A DNA stretch of 64,000 nt from positions 1,178,001-1,242,000 of the forward strand of contig NZ_CP034670.1 of the NCBI RefSeq assembly GCF_003990355.1, read 5' to 3'. Position numbers and translations under genes: made by a program. Below the pieces are notes generated by a model that saw only the letters and a program-made list of their open reading frames with translations, made no database searches and had not been told where the DNA came from. This document shows, piece after piece, positions 17,291 to 25,199 of this stretch. Within the stretch, counting starts at the first letter, position 1. The number at the start of each line of letters is the position of its first letter. Source of the DNA: Eikenella corrodens (GTDB lineage: Bacteria; Pseudomonadota; Gammaproteobacteria; Burkholderiales; Neisseriaceae).

Positions 17291-19084
17291 TCAAATCCTG
17301 CTTGTGCTGCAGTCGATCAGGGTTTCGCCCACGCAGATGATTTGGTTGTGGAAGGCGTTGAGGGTGCTGCGGTGGCCGATGCTCACGATGATGCTGTCGG
17401 GCAGCTCTTGGCGGATCAGGCGGTAGAGGGCGGCTTCGGTTTCTTCGTCGAGCGCGGCGGTGGCCTCATCGAGCAGCACGAGGCGGGGGCGGGTGATGAG
17501 GATGCGCACGAAGGCGATGCGCTGCAGTTCGCCGGGGGAAAGTTTGTGTTGCCAGTCGTCTTCGGTGTCGAGCAGTTCTTTCAGGTAGCCCAGGCGGCAG
17601 GCTTCGAGGGCGGCGGCAAGCTGGTGTTCGTCGGGGCGGATGTTGGGGTAGCAGATGGCGCGGCGCAGGCTGCCTTGCGGGGTGTAGGGGCGCTGGGGCA
17701 CGAAGAGGATGTGTTCGCGGGCGGGGCCGGCCATGTGGCCGCTGCTGCCGAAGGGCCAGAGGCCGGCCAGGGCGCGCAGTAATGAGGTTTTGCCGCAGCC
17801 GGATGGGCCGCGGATGAGGATGGAGTCGCCGCTTTGGGCGCGGAAGGAAACGTCGGAAAGCAGGATGTCGCCGTTGTTGCGGTGCAGGGTGAGCTTGTCG
17901 GCCTGCAGGATGCAGTTTTCGGCTTCATGCTGCGGCTGGCGGTAGGGCAGGTGGTTTTGCATGCTTTGGAAGAAGCCGTCGAGACGTTCGAGCCGGGCTT
18001 GGTAGGCGGTGAAGTCTTTGTAGGAGTTGCGGAAGAAGGATAGGGCGCGTTGCAGGCGGTTGAAGGCTTGCACGGTTTGGTGCATATCGCCGATTTTCAC
18101 TTGGCCGGCGAAAAAGCGCGGGGCTTGCAGCATGAGGGGCAGCAGGTTGGAAATTTGGGTGATGCCGGTGTTGAAACCGTTGAGGCCGAGGCTGCGGAAC
18201 ACAATCTGCCAGCGGTTGCGGATGATGTGGGCGAAGTGGCGGCGCAGGTTGCGCCCTTCGGCGGCCTCGCCGTTGTAGAAGGCGATGCTCTCGGCGTGGT
18301 CGCGCACGCGCACGAGGGCGTAGCGGTAGTTGCCGTTGAAGTGTTCGTTTTGGAAGTTGAGCTTCACCAAGGGGAGGCCGATCCACACGGAAGTGGCGGT
18401 GGCAAAGAGGATGAAGAGGTAGATAAACATTACCATGCCGCGCGGGATTTCCAGCCCCAATACGCTGAGCACGCCGGAGAGATTCCAGAGGATGACGGTG
18501 AATTCGATGGTGGAAACGATGGCGTTGATCAGGCCGCGCACGAGCTCGGCGGTGGAGGCGATGAAGTCTTGCGCGTCTTGCTGGATACGTTGGTCGATGT
18601 TGTCGGGTGCGTGGCGGCGCATGTGCAGGCGGTAGTAGTTTTTATGGGCGAGCCAGCTTTGGGTGAGCGCGGCGTTGAGTTTTTCCAGCCAGCGGATCAT
18701 AAAGACTTGCTCGAGTAGTTCGTCGGCCAGGGCATGGATGATTTTGCACACCACCAAGGCGCTGTTGATGCCGGCGAAAAACCAGAAGGCGGCTGCGGCT
18801 CGGTCTTGCAGGGAATCGTAGAGGCCTTTGTAGAAAAAGGAATTGAGCACGCTGATGCGCACTTCGAGCAGCACCATCAAGAGCAGCGCGGCCAAAAGCA
18901 GGCACACCCGGATACGGTTGCTGCGTGCCAAACAGGGGCGCAGGATGCGCTCGAAGCGTTGGCCGAAAGCAGTGCGGTGCAGCAGAAAGGCGGCGATCAG
19001 GCAAAACAGCAATACGCCGAAAAAGCTCTGCACCAGCCACAGCGGGCTGTTCAGGAGCTCGATTTTCCATTGTTCTTGTTTCAT
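17291..19084 (-). CDS. YddA/SbmA-type ABC transporter, fused permease-ATPase
   Basis: A 597-residue half-transporter: about six N-terminal helices form the SbmA/BacA-like permease, followed by an ATPase domain. The ATPase has GPSGCGKTS (Walker A, about residue 415), LSPGELQRIAF (signature, with P for the usual G) and LVLLDEATAALDE (Walker B). Relatives such as YddA and Rv1819c import peptides or vitamin-like molecules. It lies 187 bases downstream of a TonB-dependent receptor on the same strand, echoing the yddA-yddB pairing of E. coli, so outer- and inner-membrane uptake of one substrate is plausible. ATG at 19084 lacks an obvious ribosome binding site. Confidence 0.85.
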   Translation of the reverse strand: MKQEQWKIELLNSPLWLVQSFFGVLLFCLIAAFLLHRTAFGQRFERILRPCLARSNRIRVCLLLAALLLMVLLEVRISVLNSFFYKGLYDSLQDRAAAAFWFFAGINSALVVCKIIHALADELLEQVFMIRWLEKLNAALTQSWLAHKNYYRLHMRRHAPDNIDQRIQQDAQDFIASTAELVRGLINAIVSTIEFTVILWNLSGVLSVLGLEIPRGMVMFIYLFILFATATSVWIGLPLVKLNFQNEHFNGNYRYALVRVRDHAESIAFYNGEAAEGRNLRRHFAHIIRNRWQIVFRSLGLNGFNTGITQISNLLPLMLQAPRFFAGQVKIGDMHQTVQAFNRLQRALSFFRNSYKDFTAYQARLERLDGFFQSMQNHLPYRQPQHEAENCILQADKLTLHRNNGDILLSDVSFRAQSGDSILIRGPSGCGKTSLLRALAGLWPFGSSGHMAGPAREHILFVPQRPYTPQGSLRRAICYPNIRPDEHQLAAALEACRLGYLKELLDTEDDWQHKLSPGELQRIAFVRILITRPRLVLLDEATAALDEETEAALYRLIRQELPDSIIVSIGHRSTLNAFHNQIICVGETLIDCSTSRI

Positions 19085-19202
19085 ATGTGGTGTTGGGTTG
19101 GATAACTTTATTTTTCAGGTAGCCTTCCGGTTTGCCTACCAGAAAGGCTACCTGAAAAATCAAAACGGCAAGGCAGGAAGCGTATTCGCCAAACAGCGCG
19201 GA

Positions 19203-19242
19203 AGGCTACCTGAAAAGTGGGATGACATTTTTCAGGTAGCCT
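19203..19242 (-). terminator. DUS-pair hairpin between receptor and ABC gene
   Basis: AGGCTACCTGAAA (19203-19215) and TTTCAGGTAGCCT (19230-19242) lie 30 bases past the receptor stop. A second, looser DUS pair follows at about 19113-19157. They could reduce read-through into the ABC gene. Confidence 0.55.
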
Positions 19243-19271
19243 CTATCGGGCGTTATGCCGTGGCCAAATGC

Positions 19272-21518
19272 TTAAAACTCAAACTTAGCGGAAACGCTGA
19301 TTTCGCGCGGGTTGCCGATGGCAATCATCGGGTATTGCGCAGAAGAGCCCACGGTGGAGGTGTAATACAGGCGGTTGGTCAGGTTTTTGCCGTTGAGCCG
19401 CACGTTGAGCTTGTTGCCGCCGAACTTGGCTTCATACGAAACGAAGGCGTCGGCCACGGTGGCAGCAGGGATTTTCCACAGGCGGTCGCCGCTGGCGGCA
19501 TTTTTGCCGATGTACCATGCGCCGTTGTATTTGGCGCCGATGCCGGCGCGCCAGTTGCCGCCCAGTGCGTTGCCGAAGTCGTAAGTCAGGTACAGGCCGA
19601 ATTGGTTGCGCGGGGTGTTGTTCAGCGGCAGACCTTGGGCGGCGGCTTCGGCTTCCAGCACCTTGGTTTCGGTGTAGGCATAGTTGGCGTTCACACCGAG
19701 GCGCTCGGTAATCTGGCCGCCCATTTCGGCTTCAAAGCCCATGGAGCGGGCGCGGCCGGCATAGCGGGTTTCGGTTTGGCCGCCGGAGGTGACGCTGTAG
19801 CTAACGTTTTGTTTGATGATGTGGAATGCGGCTAGGGCGGCAGAGAGGCGTTCACCGGCGAATTTGGCGCCGATTTCAAACGAACGGCCTTTCTCCGGCT
19901 TGGCATCGCCGGGGATTTCGTTGGCGATGGACACTTGCGGGCGGAAGGAAGTGGCGTAGCTGCCATAGAGCGACCACTGCGGGGTGAGGCGGTAGGTTAC
20001 GCCGAGCGAGGGCGAGAGGTTCCAGCCGTGGTTGTCGGTGTTGGCTTTGAATACGAAATTGCGGTTGGCTCGGCCGGCGTATTGGTCGAAATACTCGGCG
20101 CGCAGGCCGGCAGACACAATCCATTTTTCGCCGAAATGAATATCGTCGTTGGCATACAGGGCGAAGGTTTTGAGGATTTCGGTTTGCTGGGTGTTGTTGC
20201 CTTGGCCGTCGATGGTGTTCACGCCGGGCTGCGGGCTAATGCGGCCATACACCGGGTTGTACATATTGATGGTGTAGTTGTTGGCGGGGCTTTGATAGAT
20301 TTTGCCCAGCAGGCGGTCGTTGTGCATGGCTTCGAGGCCGAAGCCGAGTTTGTGCCGTACGCTGCCGGTATGCACGTCGCCTTTGAAGCTTAAGGCCAGG
20401 TTATGCACACGTAAGCGGGCATCCTGCGTGCCGTCGATGCGGCGGCGCACCGTGCCGGTGGTGGTGTTGATACCGGCGGCGGTGTTGGCAATGCGGGCTT
20501 TCCAGTCGTCGTAGGTATGGTAGGTGAAGCCGTAGTTCAGGCGCATTTTCCACTGTTCGCTCAAATATTGGTCGAGCGTGAACTGGAACATATGGTTTTT
20601 GCCGCTCTGCTCGCTGAAAGGCTCGTCCAGGCGGCGTTCGGCGGGAATAGCGAGGGGCTTGCCGTAGTTTGCGCCACGGGTGGAATCGAGGAAGGTGCCG
20701 CGGTCGAAGGGCACGGTGTAGTCTAAGTATTCGTAGGCGGCGGTGATGGTGGTGTGCTCACCAATCCATTTGATCGAGGGGGCGATGGTGGTTTGCTTGA
20801 TTTCGCCAAAGTTGCGCCAGTAGTCGCTTTGGCGGTAGTCGGCGATGAAGCGGTAGGCCAGGCTTTGGCTGGAACCGATGGGGCCGGTGAAATCCACGCC
20901 CACTTGGCGGGCGCTGTGGCTGCCGAAGCTGGTGCTCACGGAGCGGGCGGGTTTGAGCTGCGGCTGTTTGGTTACCACATTCACCACACCGCCGGGGTCT
21001 TGCACGCCGTAGAGTGTGGAGGCTGGGCCTTTGAGCACTTCCACGCGCTCGGCGGTTGGGCTGAATACGTGGGTTTGGGTCATCTGCATGCCGTTGCGCA
21101 GCACGGAGTTGTCGCGGTTGTCGCCGAAGCCACGTTTCACTACGGCCTCGAGCGTGCCGGCCAGGGTGTTGGCTTGGCGGATGCCGCTCACGGTGAGCAG
21201 GGCTTCGTCCAGCGAGCCGGGGCGGCGGTCTTCCAGCACGGCGGGGGTAACGATGTTTACGCTACGGGGTACTTCGAGCAGCGGGGTGTTGCCGCCGCCG
21301 ATGACATCGGCGGAAATGGGCTGGTAGCCGCTGGCATAGCGGCGGCGGGCGGTGATTTCAATGGCTTCGAGCTCGGCGCTGTCGGTGCTGTCGGCCTGTT
21401 GCTCCTGCCCTTGGGCAGGCTGTGCCTCATTCGTGCCTTCGGCATAAAGCAGGCCGGGGCTGCCGATGGCGGCAAGGGCGAGGATGAGGGCTTTGAGGTG
21501 TGTGCGCGGTTGTTTCAT
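19272..21518 (-). CDS. TonB-dependent siderophore-type outer-membrane receptor
   Basis: A 748-residue receptor. A signal peptide (about residues 1-26, ending GLLYA) is followed by a TonB-box region LEAIEITARR, a plug domain (PRSVNIVTPAVLEDRRPGSL, LKGPASTLYGVQDPGGVVNVVTKQP), and a 22-strand-type barrel ending in the terminal aromatic NPREISVSAKFEF. The plug is of the ferrichrome/ferric-siderophore class. ATG at 21518 follows AAGGGAA. A candidate Fur box lies about 90 bases upstream, so iron repression is likely. The ligand is not known. The YddA-like ABC gene downstream may complete the uptake path. Confidence 0.9.
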   Translation of the reverse strand: MKQPRTHLKALILALAAIGSPGLLYAEGTNEAQPAQGQEQQADSTDSAELEAIEITARRRYASGYQPISADVIGGGNTPLLEVPRSVNIVTPAVLEDRRPGSLDEALLTVSGIRQANTLAGTLEAVVKRGFGDNRDNSVLRNGMQMTQTHVFSPTAERVEVLKGPASTLYGVQDPGGVVNVVTKQPQLKPARSVSTSFGSHSARQVGVDFTGPIGSSQSLAYRFIADYRQSDYWRNFGEIKQTTIAPSIKWIGEHTTITAAYEYLDYTVPFDRGTFLDSTRGANYGKPLAIPAERRLDEPFSEQSGKNHMFQFTLDQYLSEQWKMRLNYGFTYHTYDDWKARIANTAAGINTTTGTVRRRIDGTQDARLRVHNLALSFKGDVHTGSVRHKLGFGLEAMHNDRLLGKIYQSPANNYTINMYNPVYGRISPQPGVNTIDGQGNNTQQTEILKTFALYANDDIHFGEKWIVSAGLRAEYFDQYAGRANRNFVFKANTDNHGWNLSPSLGVTYRLTPQWSLYGSYATSFRPQVSIANEIPGDAKPEKGRSFEIGAKFAGERLSAALAAFHIIKQNVSYSVTSGGQTETRYAGRARSMGFEAEMGGQITERLGVNANYAYTETKVLEAEAAAQGLPLNNTPRNQFGLYLTYDFGNALGGNWRAGIGAKYNGAWYIGKNAASGDRLWKIPAATVADAFVSYEAKFGGNKLNVRLNGKNLTNRLYYTSTVGSSAQYPMIAIGNPREISVSAKFEF

Positions 21519-21606
21519 GGGGCAGTTCCCTTAAAGATAAAAAAGACAAACAAAAAACAGGCAGTTAGGTTGAACCTGCTGCCATATCGGTTAATAAACA
21601 AGGCAT

Positions 21607-21621
21607 TGAGAACGATTGGCA
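21607..21621 (-). promoter_or_regulatory. Candidate Fur box upstream of the TonB receptor
   Basis: TGAGAACGATTGGCA matches 11 of 14 specified positions of the 7-1-7 Fur pattern TGATAATnATTATCA. It lies about 90 bases before the receptor start in the expected promoter zone. Confidence 0.5.
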
Positions 21622-22063
21622 TTTTAGTGGCTGATGGAAATTTGGCAATCTGCGTAAAATGATGTTTGCTTTATATTTTTGTTTTTAAGATACAATTTTT
21701 CGTGTAAAGAAGTATTTTGTTGCAATCTGGTTACATACATCATGGCGAAAAATTGAAAATGCCTGCTGTTTGCAGAAACCGGGGCTGACCGAGAAGCATT
21801 TTGGGGGACAATGGCGGGCATGGTGGTTTGATGGAGCTTTATGGTTTTCAGGTAGCCTTTTGGCTGCTTGAGGCTACCTGAAAACAAAACTTGCTTTTAT
21901 GCGCCCGCAATCGTTTTAAATTTAAGAAATGGTTTGCTTTAAGGCAAACGCTATGCAGCAAAGAATTTTAGCTTCGTTCAAGCTAAGATTTTCAGGTAGC
22001 CTCACAGGATAAAGGCTACCTGAAAAGGATGTCTTGCAAAGCAAGGCTGAGTTTCTGTGAAGC

Positions 22064-22167
22064 TATAGCGGATTAACAAAAATCAGGACAAGGCGGCGAG
22101 CCGCAGACAGTACACACGTTATGGCAAGGTGAGACCACGCCGTACTGGTTTTTGTTAATTCGCTATA
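22064..22167. repeat. Correia-type element, TTAACAAAAA ends (104 bp)
   Basis: It has terminal inverted repeats TATAGCGGATTAACAAAA / TTTTGTTAATTCGCTATA and the conserved core CAGGACAAGGCGGCGAGCCG. It is the short (internally deleted) class, without the IHF-site segment of the 150-bp neisserial form. It ends 57 bases before the flotillin ATG, where its outward end could influence transcription. Confidence 0.85.
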
Positions 22168-22223
22168 AAAACACACGAGGCCTGTATAGGCATTTATCAA
22201 TCCAAGCATCAGAAAGGAAAACC

Positions 22224-23969
22224 ATGAACCTTATTTCCATTGCCACCATTGCCGGCGTGATACTCGTCGCTCTGTTCGTACTCGGCCTTATCCTCACCAG
22301 ACTGTACCGCCGCGCCAGCAAAGAGGTTTCTTTCGTACGCACCGGTTTCGGCGGTGAAAAAGTCATCATGAACGGCGGTGCGATGGTGCTGCCGGTGCTG
22401 CACGAAATCATCCCCGTCAACATGAACACATTGCGTCTCGAAGTGCGCCGCGCGGCGCAGCAGGCGTTGATTACCCGCGACCGGATGCGCGTCGATGTGA
22501 TGGCAGAGTTTTACGTCCGCGTCAAACCCAGCGCCGAGAGCATTGCCACCGCCGCGCAAACGCTGGGTATGAAAACCATGTCGCCCGACGAATTGAAAGA
22601 GCTTGTCGAAGGTAAATTCGTCGATGCCCTGCGCGCCGTTGCCGCCGAAATGGCGATGGAAGAGCTGCACGAAAAACGTGTTGATTTCGTTCAGAAAGTG
22701 CAACAAGTCGTGAGCGAAGACTTGTTTAAAAACGGCCTCGAACTTGAAACCGTTTCCCTGACCGGCCTCGACCAGACCAGCTTCGAGTTTTTTAACCCGC
22801 AAAACGCCTTTGACGCGGAAGGTCTGACCAAACTGACCGAAACCATCGAAGGCCGCCGTAAAAAACGCAACGAAATCGAACAAGACACCGATTTGGCGAT
22901 TAAAACCAAAAACCTCGAAGCTGAGCAGCAACGCCTGAAAATCTCGCGCGAAGAAGAATACGCCAAACTCGAACAAGAACGCGAAATTGCCGTACGCCGC
23001 GCCGAACAGGAAGCCAGCATCGCCGAGCAGGAAGCGCAGAAAAAACGCGAGGCGGAAGAAGCCAAAATTGCCGCCGAACGCGAAGTGGATTTGAAACGCA
23101 TCGCCGCCGAACGCGACATTAAAAACGAAGACATCCGCAAAGCCCAAGCCGTCGAGCAGGCGGAGGTTGAGCGCCGCAAAGCCATCGAGCTTGCCGAACA
23201 AGACCGCGCCATCGCCGTTGCCGAAAAATCGCGTGCCGAATCCGAAGCCAAAGCCGAGGCCGACAAAGCCCGCGCCGCCGCCGTGCGTGAAGAAGAGAGC
23301 GTGATTACCGTACGCGAAACCGAACGCGCCGAGCGTGCCAAAGCGGTTGAACTGATTGCCGCCGAAGAAGCCGCGCAAAAAGACGCGATTTCGCTCACCG
23401 TCGCCGCCGAAGCCGAGAAACAGGCCGCGCAAGACCGTGCCGAAGCCGTGCGCATCGCCGCCGAAGCCGAAGCTGAGAAACAACGCCTACAAGCCAAAGG
23501 TGAAGCCGATGCCAAAGTGCTGCTGGCGCAAGCGCAAGAGCAGCAATACAAAGTCGATGCCGAAGGTACCCGCGCCGTAAACGAAGCCGCCAACGTCCTG
23601 AGCGTCGAGCAAGTCGAAATGCAAGTGCGCCTCGCCCTCTTGAAACACCTGCCCGACATCATCCGCGAATCCGTGCGCCCGATGGAAAACATCGACGACA
23701 TCAAGATTCTGCAAGTCAACGGCTTGGGCGGATTCAGCGGTGCTGCCGCAGACGGTGTTTCAGGTAGCCCCAACGCCCAAGGTAATGCGGCTTTGTCCGA
23801 CCAAGTGGTAAACAGCGCCCTGCGCTACCGCGCCCAAGCCCCGCTGGTGGACGGTTTGCTCAAAGAGCTGGGCTTGAGCGGCGGCGACATCAACGGCCTC
23901 ACGCAAAGCCTCAATCCCGCCGCTCCTGCAAACCAGACACAGCCGCAAGGGGAGGGCGGGGCTGAATAA
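22224..23969 (+). CDS. yqiK: Flotillin / SPFH-domain protein (YqiK-like)
   Basis: A 581-residue flotillin. An N-terminal helix (about residues 5-27) anchors it to the inner membrane, followed by an SPFH/Band-7 domain (about 35-210, VLPVLHEIIPVNMNTLRLEVRR). A very long coiled coil rich in Glu, Ala, Arg and Lys follows (about 225-470), with a C-terminal segment with EQVEMQVRLALLKHLPDIIRE. Flotillins form large oligomers at membrane microdomains, and bacterial ones are typically co-encoded with YqiJ/YuaF. ATG at 22224 follows GAAAGGA. A DUS is read in frame near residue 513 (VSGSPN). The YqiJ gene is 8 kb away, separated by the receptor-ABC block. Confidence 0.9.
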   Translation: MNLISIATIAGVILVALFVLGLILTRLYRRASKEVSFVRTGFGGEKVIMNGGAMVLPVLHEIIPVNMNTLRLEVRRAAQQALITRDRMRVDVMAEFYVRVKPSAESIATAAQTLGMKTMSPDELKELVEGKFVDALRAVAAEMAMEELHEKRVDFVQKVQQVVSEDLFKNGLELETVSLTGLDQTSFEFFNPQNAFDAEGLTKLTETIEGRRKKRNEIEQDTDLAIKTKNLEAEQQRLKISREEEYAKLEQEREIAVRRAEQEASIAEQEAQKKREAEEAKIAAEREVDLKRIAAERDIKNEDIRKAQAVEQAEVERRKAIELAEQDRAIAVAEKSRAESEAKAEADKARAAAVREEESVITVRETERAERAKAVELIAAEEAAQKDAISLTVAAEAEKQAAQDRAEAVRIAAEAEAEKQRLQAKGEADAKVLLAQAQEQQYKVDAEGTRAVNEAANVLSVEQVEMQVRLALLKHLPDIIRESVRPMENIDDIKILQVNGLGGFSGAAADGVSGSPNAQGNAALSDQVVNSALRYRAQAPLVDGLLKELGLSGGDINGLTQSLNPAAPANQTQPQGEGGAE

Positions 23970-23993
23970 GAGTTGATGGTGTGAATGAAGAAA

Positions 23994-24055
23994 AGGCTAC
24001 CTGAAAACGAACGCAGTGAGTTTCTGCGAAGCTAAAGTTTTCAGGTAGCCTTTTT
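23994..24055 (+). terminator. DUS-pair terminator after flotillin with extended DUS unit
   Basis: DUS copies at 23994-24006 and about 24039-24051 face each other and are followed by TTTTTCAG. The loop carries the phrase AACGCAGTGAGTTTCTGCGAAGCTAAA, which is also seen next to DUS in other places of the window. Confidence 0.6.
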
Positions 24056-24103
24056 CAGTTGGAGTAATTGCATAATTATGAATTATGTCTGCCATGGTTT
24101 GAT

Positions 24104-24207
24104 TATAGTGAATTAACAAAAACCAGTACGGCGTTGTCTCGCCTTGCCGTAACGTGTGTACTGTCTGCGGCTCGCCGCCTTGTCCTGATTTTTGTTAATC
24201 CACTATA
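24104..24207. repeat. Correia-type element, TTAACAAAAA ends (104 bp)
   Basis: Ends TATAGTGAATTAACAAAAA / TTTTTGTTAATCCACTATA enclose the standard core in reverse orientation (CGGCTCGCCGCCTTGTCCTG). Confidence 0.88.
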
Positions 24208-24326
24208 CCGATTTCTCACGGGGGCAGAATAAACGGTAAAGTGTACGGGCAATCGTGCTTTCATGCGATAAAATGCAGAAGTGTAGAACAAGCCATAAAA
24301 TGTAGAACAAAACCAAGAATACAGCA

Positions 24327-24352
24327 AAACCCGCTCAAAGCAGAGCGGGTTT
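24327..24352 (-). terminator. Intrinsic terminator of the tRNA array
   Basis: AAACCCGCTC / GAGCGGGTTT with a 6-base loop, followed by a T-rich stretch in the minus direction. It lies 26 bases beyond the CCA of the last tRNA (Leu). Confidence 0.75.
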
Positions 24353-24377
24353 TTGTATTGGAAAACAATGTTTTTTG

Positions 24378-24468
24378 TGGTGCCCGAGACCGGAATCGAA
24401 CCGGTACGCTCGTATTAAGGAGCGACGGATTTTAAGTCCGTTGTGTCTACCAATTCCACCACTCGGGC
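24378..24468 (-). tRNA. tRNA-Leu (TAA)
   Basis: The minus strand reads GCCCGAGTGGTGGAATTGG, with anticodon loop CTTAAAA (anticodon TAA), a long variable arm, the T-loop GGTTCGATTCC and an encoded CCA at 24378-24380. It is a class II tRNA, last in the array. Confidence 0.95.
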
Positions 24469-24651
24469 CGGGCTGCGGTTTGTCAGCCTGGATGATTGGA
24501 GGCGGGGGCGCGGATTTTAACCGGCCTATGCGCGGGTTGCACCCCACGCAGCATAAACACTCTGCCACCCCGCCGTGCTGATTGATGTATGGTTTGTTTA
24601 AACCGATACCGCAACGGCTGTTGCCTGCGGTTTACATTCACTTTGGTATTT

Positions 24652-24725
24652 TGGAGGCGGGAGTCGGAATCGAACCGGCGTACACGGCTTTGCAGGCCGC
24701 TGCATAACCACTTTGCTATCCCGCC
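24652..24725 (-). tRNA. tRNA-Cys (GCA)
   Basis: The minus strand begins GGCGGGATAGCAAAGTGG, with anticodon loop CTGCAAA (anticodon GCA), GGTTCGATTCC in the T-arm and CCA encoded at 24652-24654. Confidence 0.95.
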
Positions 24726-24768
24726 AAATTAGCTTTTGGCCGACTGTATCGGCCAAATCGCTGAAACT

Positions 24769-24844
24769 TGGAGCGGGAAACGAGTCTCGAACTCGCGACC
24801 TCAACCTTGGCAAGGTTGCGCTCTACCAACTGAGCTATTCCCGC
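24769..24844 (-). tRNA. tRNA-Gly (GCC), copy 3
   Basis: The minus strand begins GCGGGAATAGCTCAGTTGG, with anticodon loop TTGCCAA (anticodon GCC) and encoded CCA. It is identical to the two upstream copies. Confidence 0.96.
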
Positions 24845-24871
24845 GTAGCACCCGAATCAATAAGTGGATAG

Positions 24872-24947
24872 TGGAGCGGGAAACGAGTCTCGAACTCGCG
24901 ACCTCAACCTTGGCAAGGTTGCGCTCTACCAACTGAGCTATTCCCGC
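24872..24947 (-). tRNA. tRNA-Gly (GCC), copy 2
   Basis: Same 76-base sequence as the other two copies, with anticodon GCC and encoded CCA. Confidence 0.96.
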
Positions 24948-24971
24948 TTGGGATTCGGATGATTGAAAACT

Positions 24972-25047
24972 TGGAGCGGGAAACGAGTCTCGAACTCGCG
25001 ACCTCAACCTTGGCAAGGTTGCGCTCTACCAACTGAGCTATTCCCGC
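24972..25047 (-). tRNA. tRNA-Gly (GCC), copy 1
   Basis: First gene of the minus-strand array Gly-Gly-Gly-Cys-Leu; 76 bases, anticodon GCC, encoded CCA. The spacer upstream (25048-25140) should contain the array promoter. Confidence 0.96.
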
Positions 25048-25199
25048 TTGGGCGTTTTCCGGCTGCGCCGTACTTACGAAAGGGGCATATTATAGGCAGA
25101 TTTGCCAAATAGTCAATATCCGTTTGGGAAAACTTGGCTAAGGATTGTTATTTATGCTGATTTTTCTGCCACGCCTAACCCTACCCGGCAAGGCTGCGG

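Larger units (their letters stand above)
21519..22223. other. Divergent region between TonB receptor and flotillin
   Basis: No gene is seen in this 705-base stretch. It holds the candidate Fur box (21607-21621), an AT-rich run (21660-21740), inverted DUS pairs at about 21846-21882 and 21990-22025, an extended DUS-associated phrase with GTTTCTGTGAAGCTA (22050-22065), and a Correia-type element (22064-22167) directly upstream of the flotillin. Confidence 0.55.
23970..24377. other. Intergenic between flotillin and tRNA array
   Basis: No gene is seen. It contains a DUS-pair hairpin (23994-24051), a Correia-type element (24104-24207), a short direct repeat (AAAATGTAGAACAA and AAATGCAGAAGTGTAGAACAA, about 24270-24310), and the tRNA terminator at 24327-24352. 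Confidence 0.55.

Noticed and set aside
22241..23773. Long minus-strand reading frames within the flotillin gene
   Set aside because: They mirror the biased Glu/Ala codons of the coiled coil. The plus-strand frame has the ribosome binding site and the SPFH domain.
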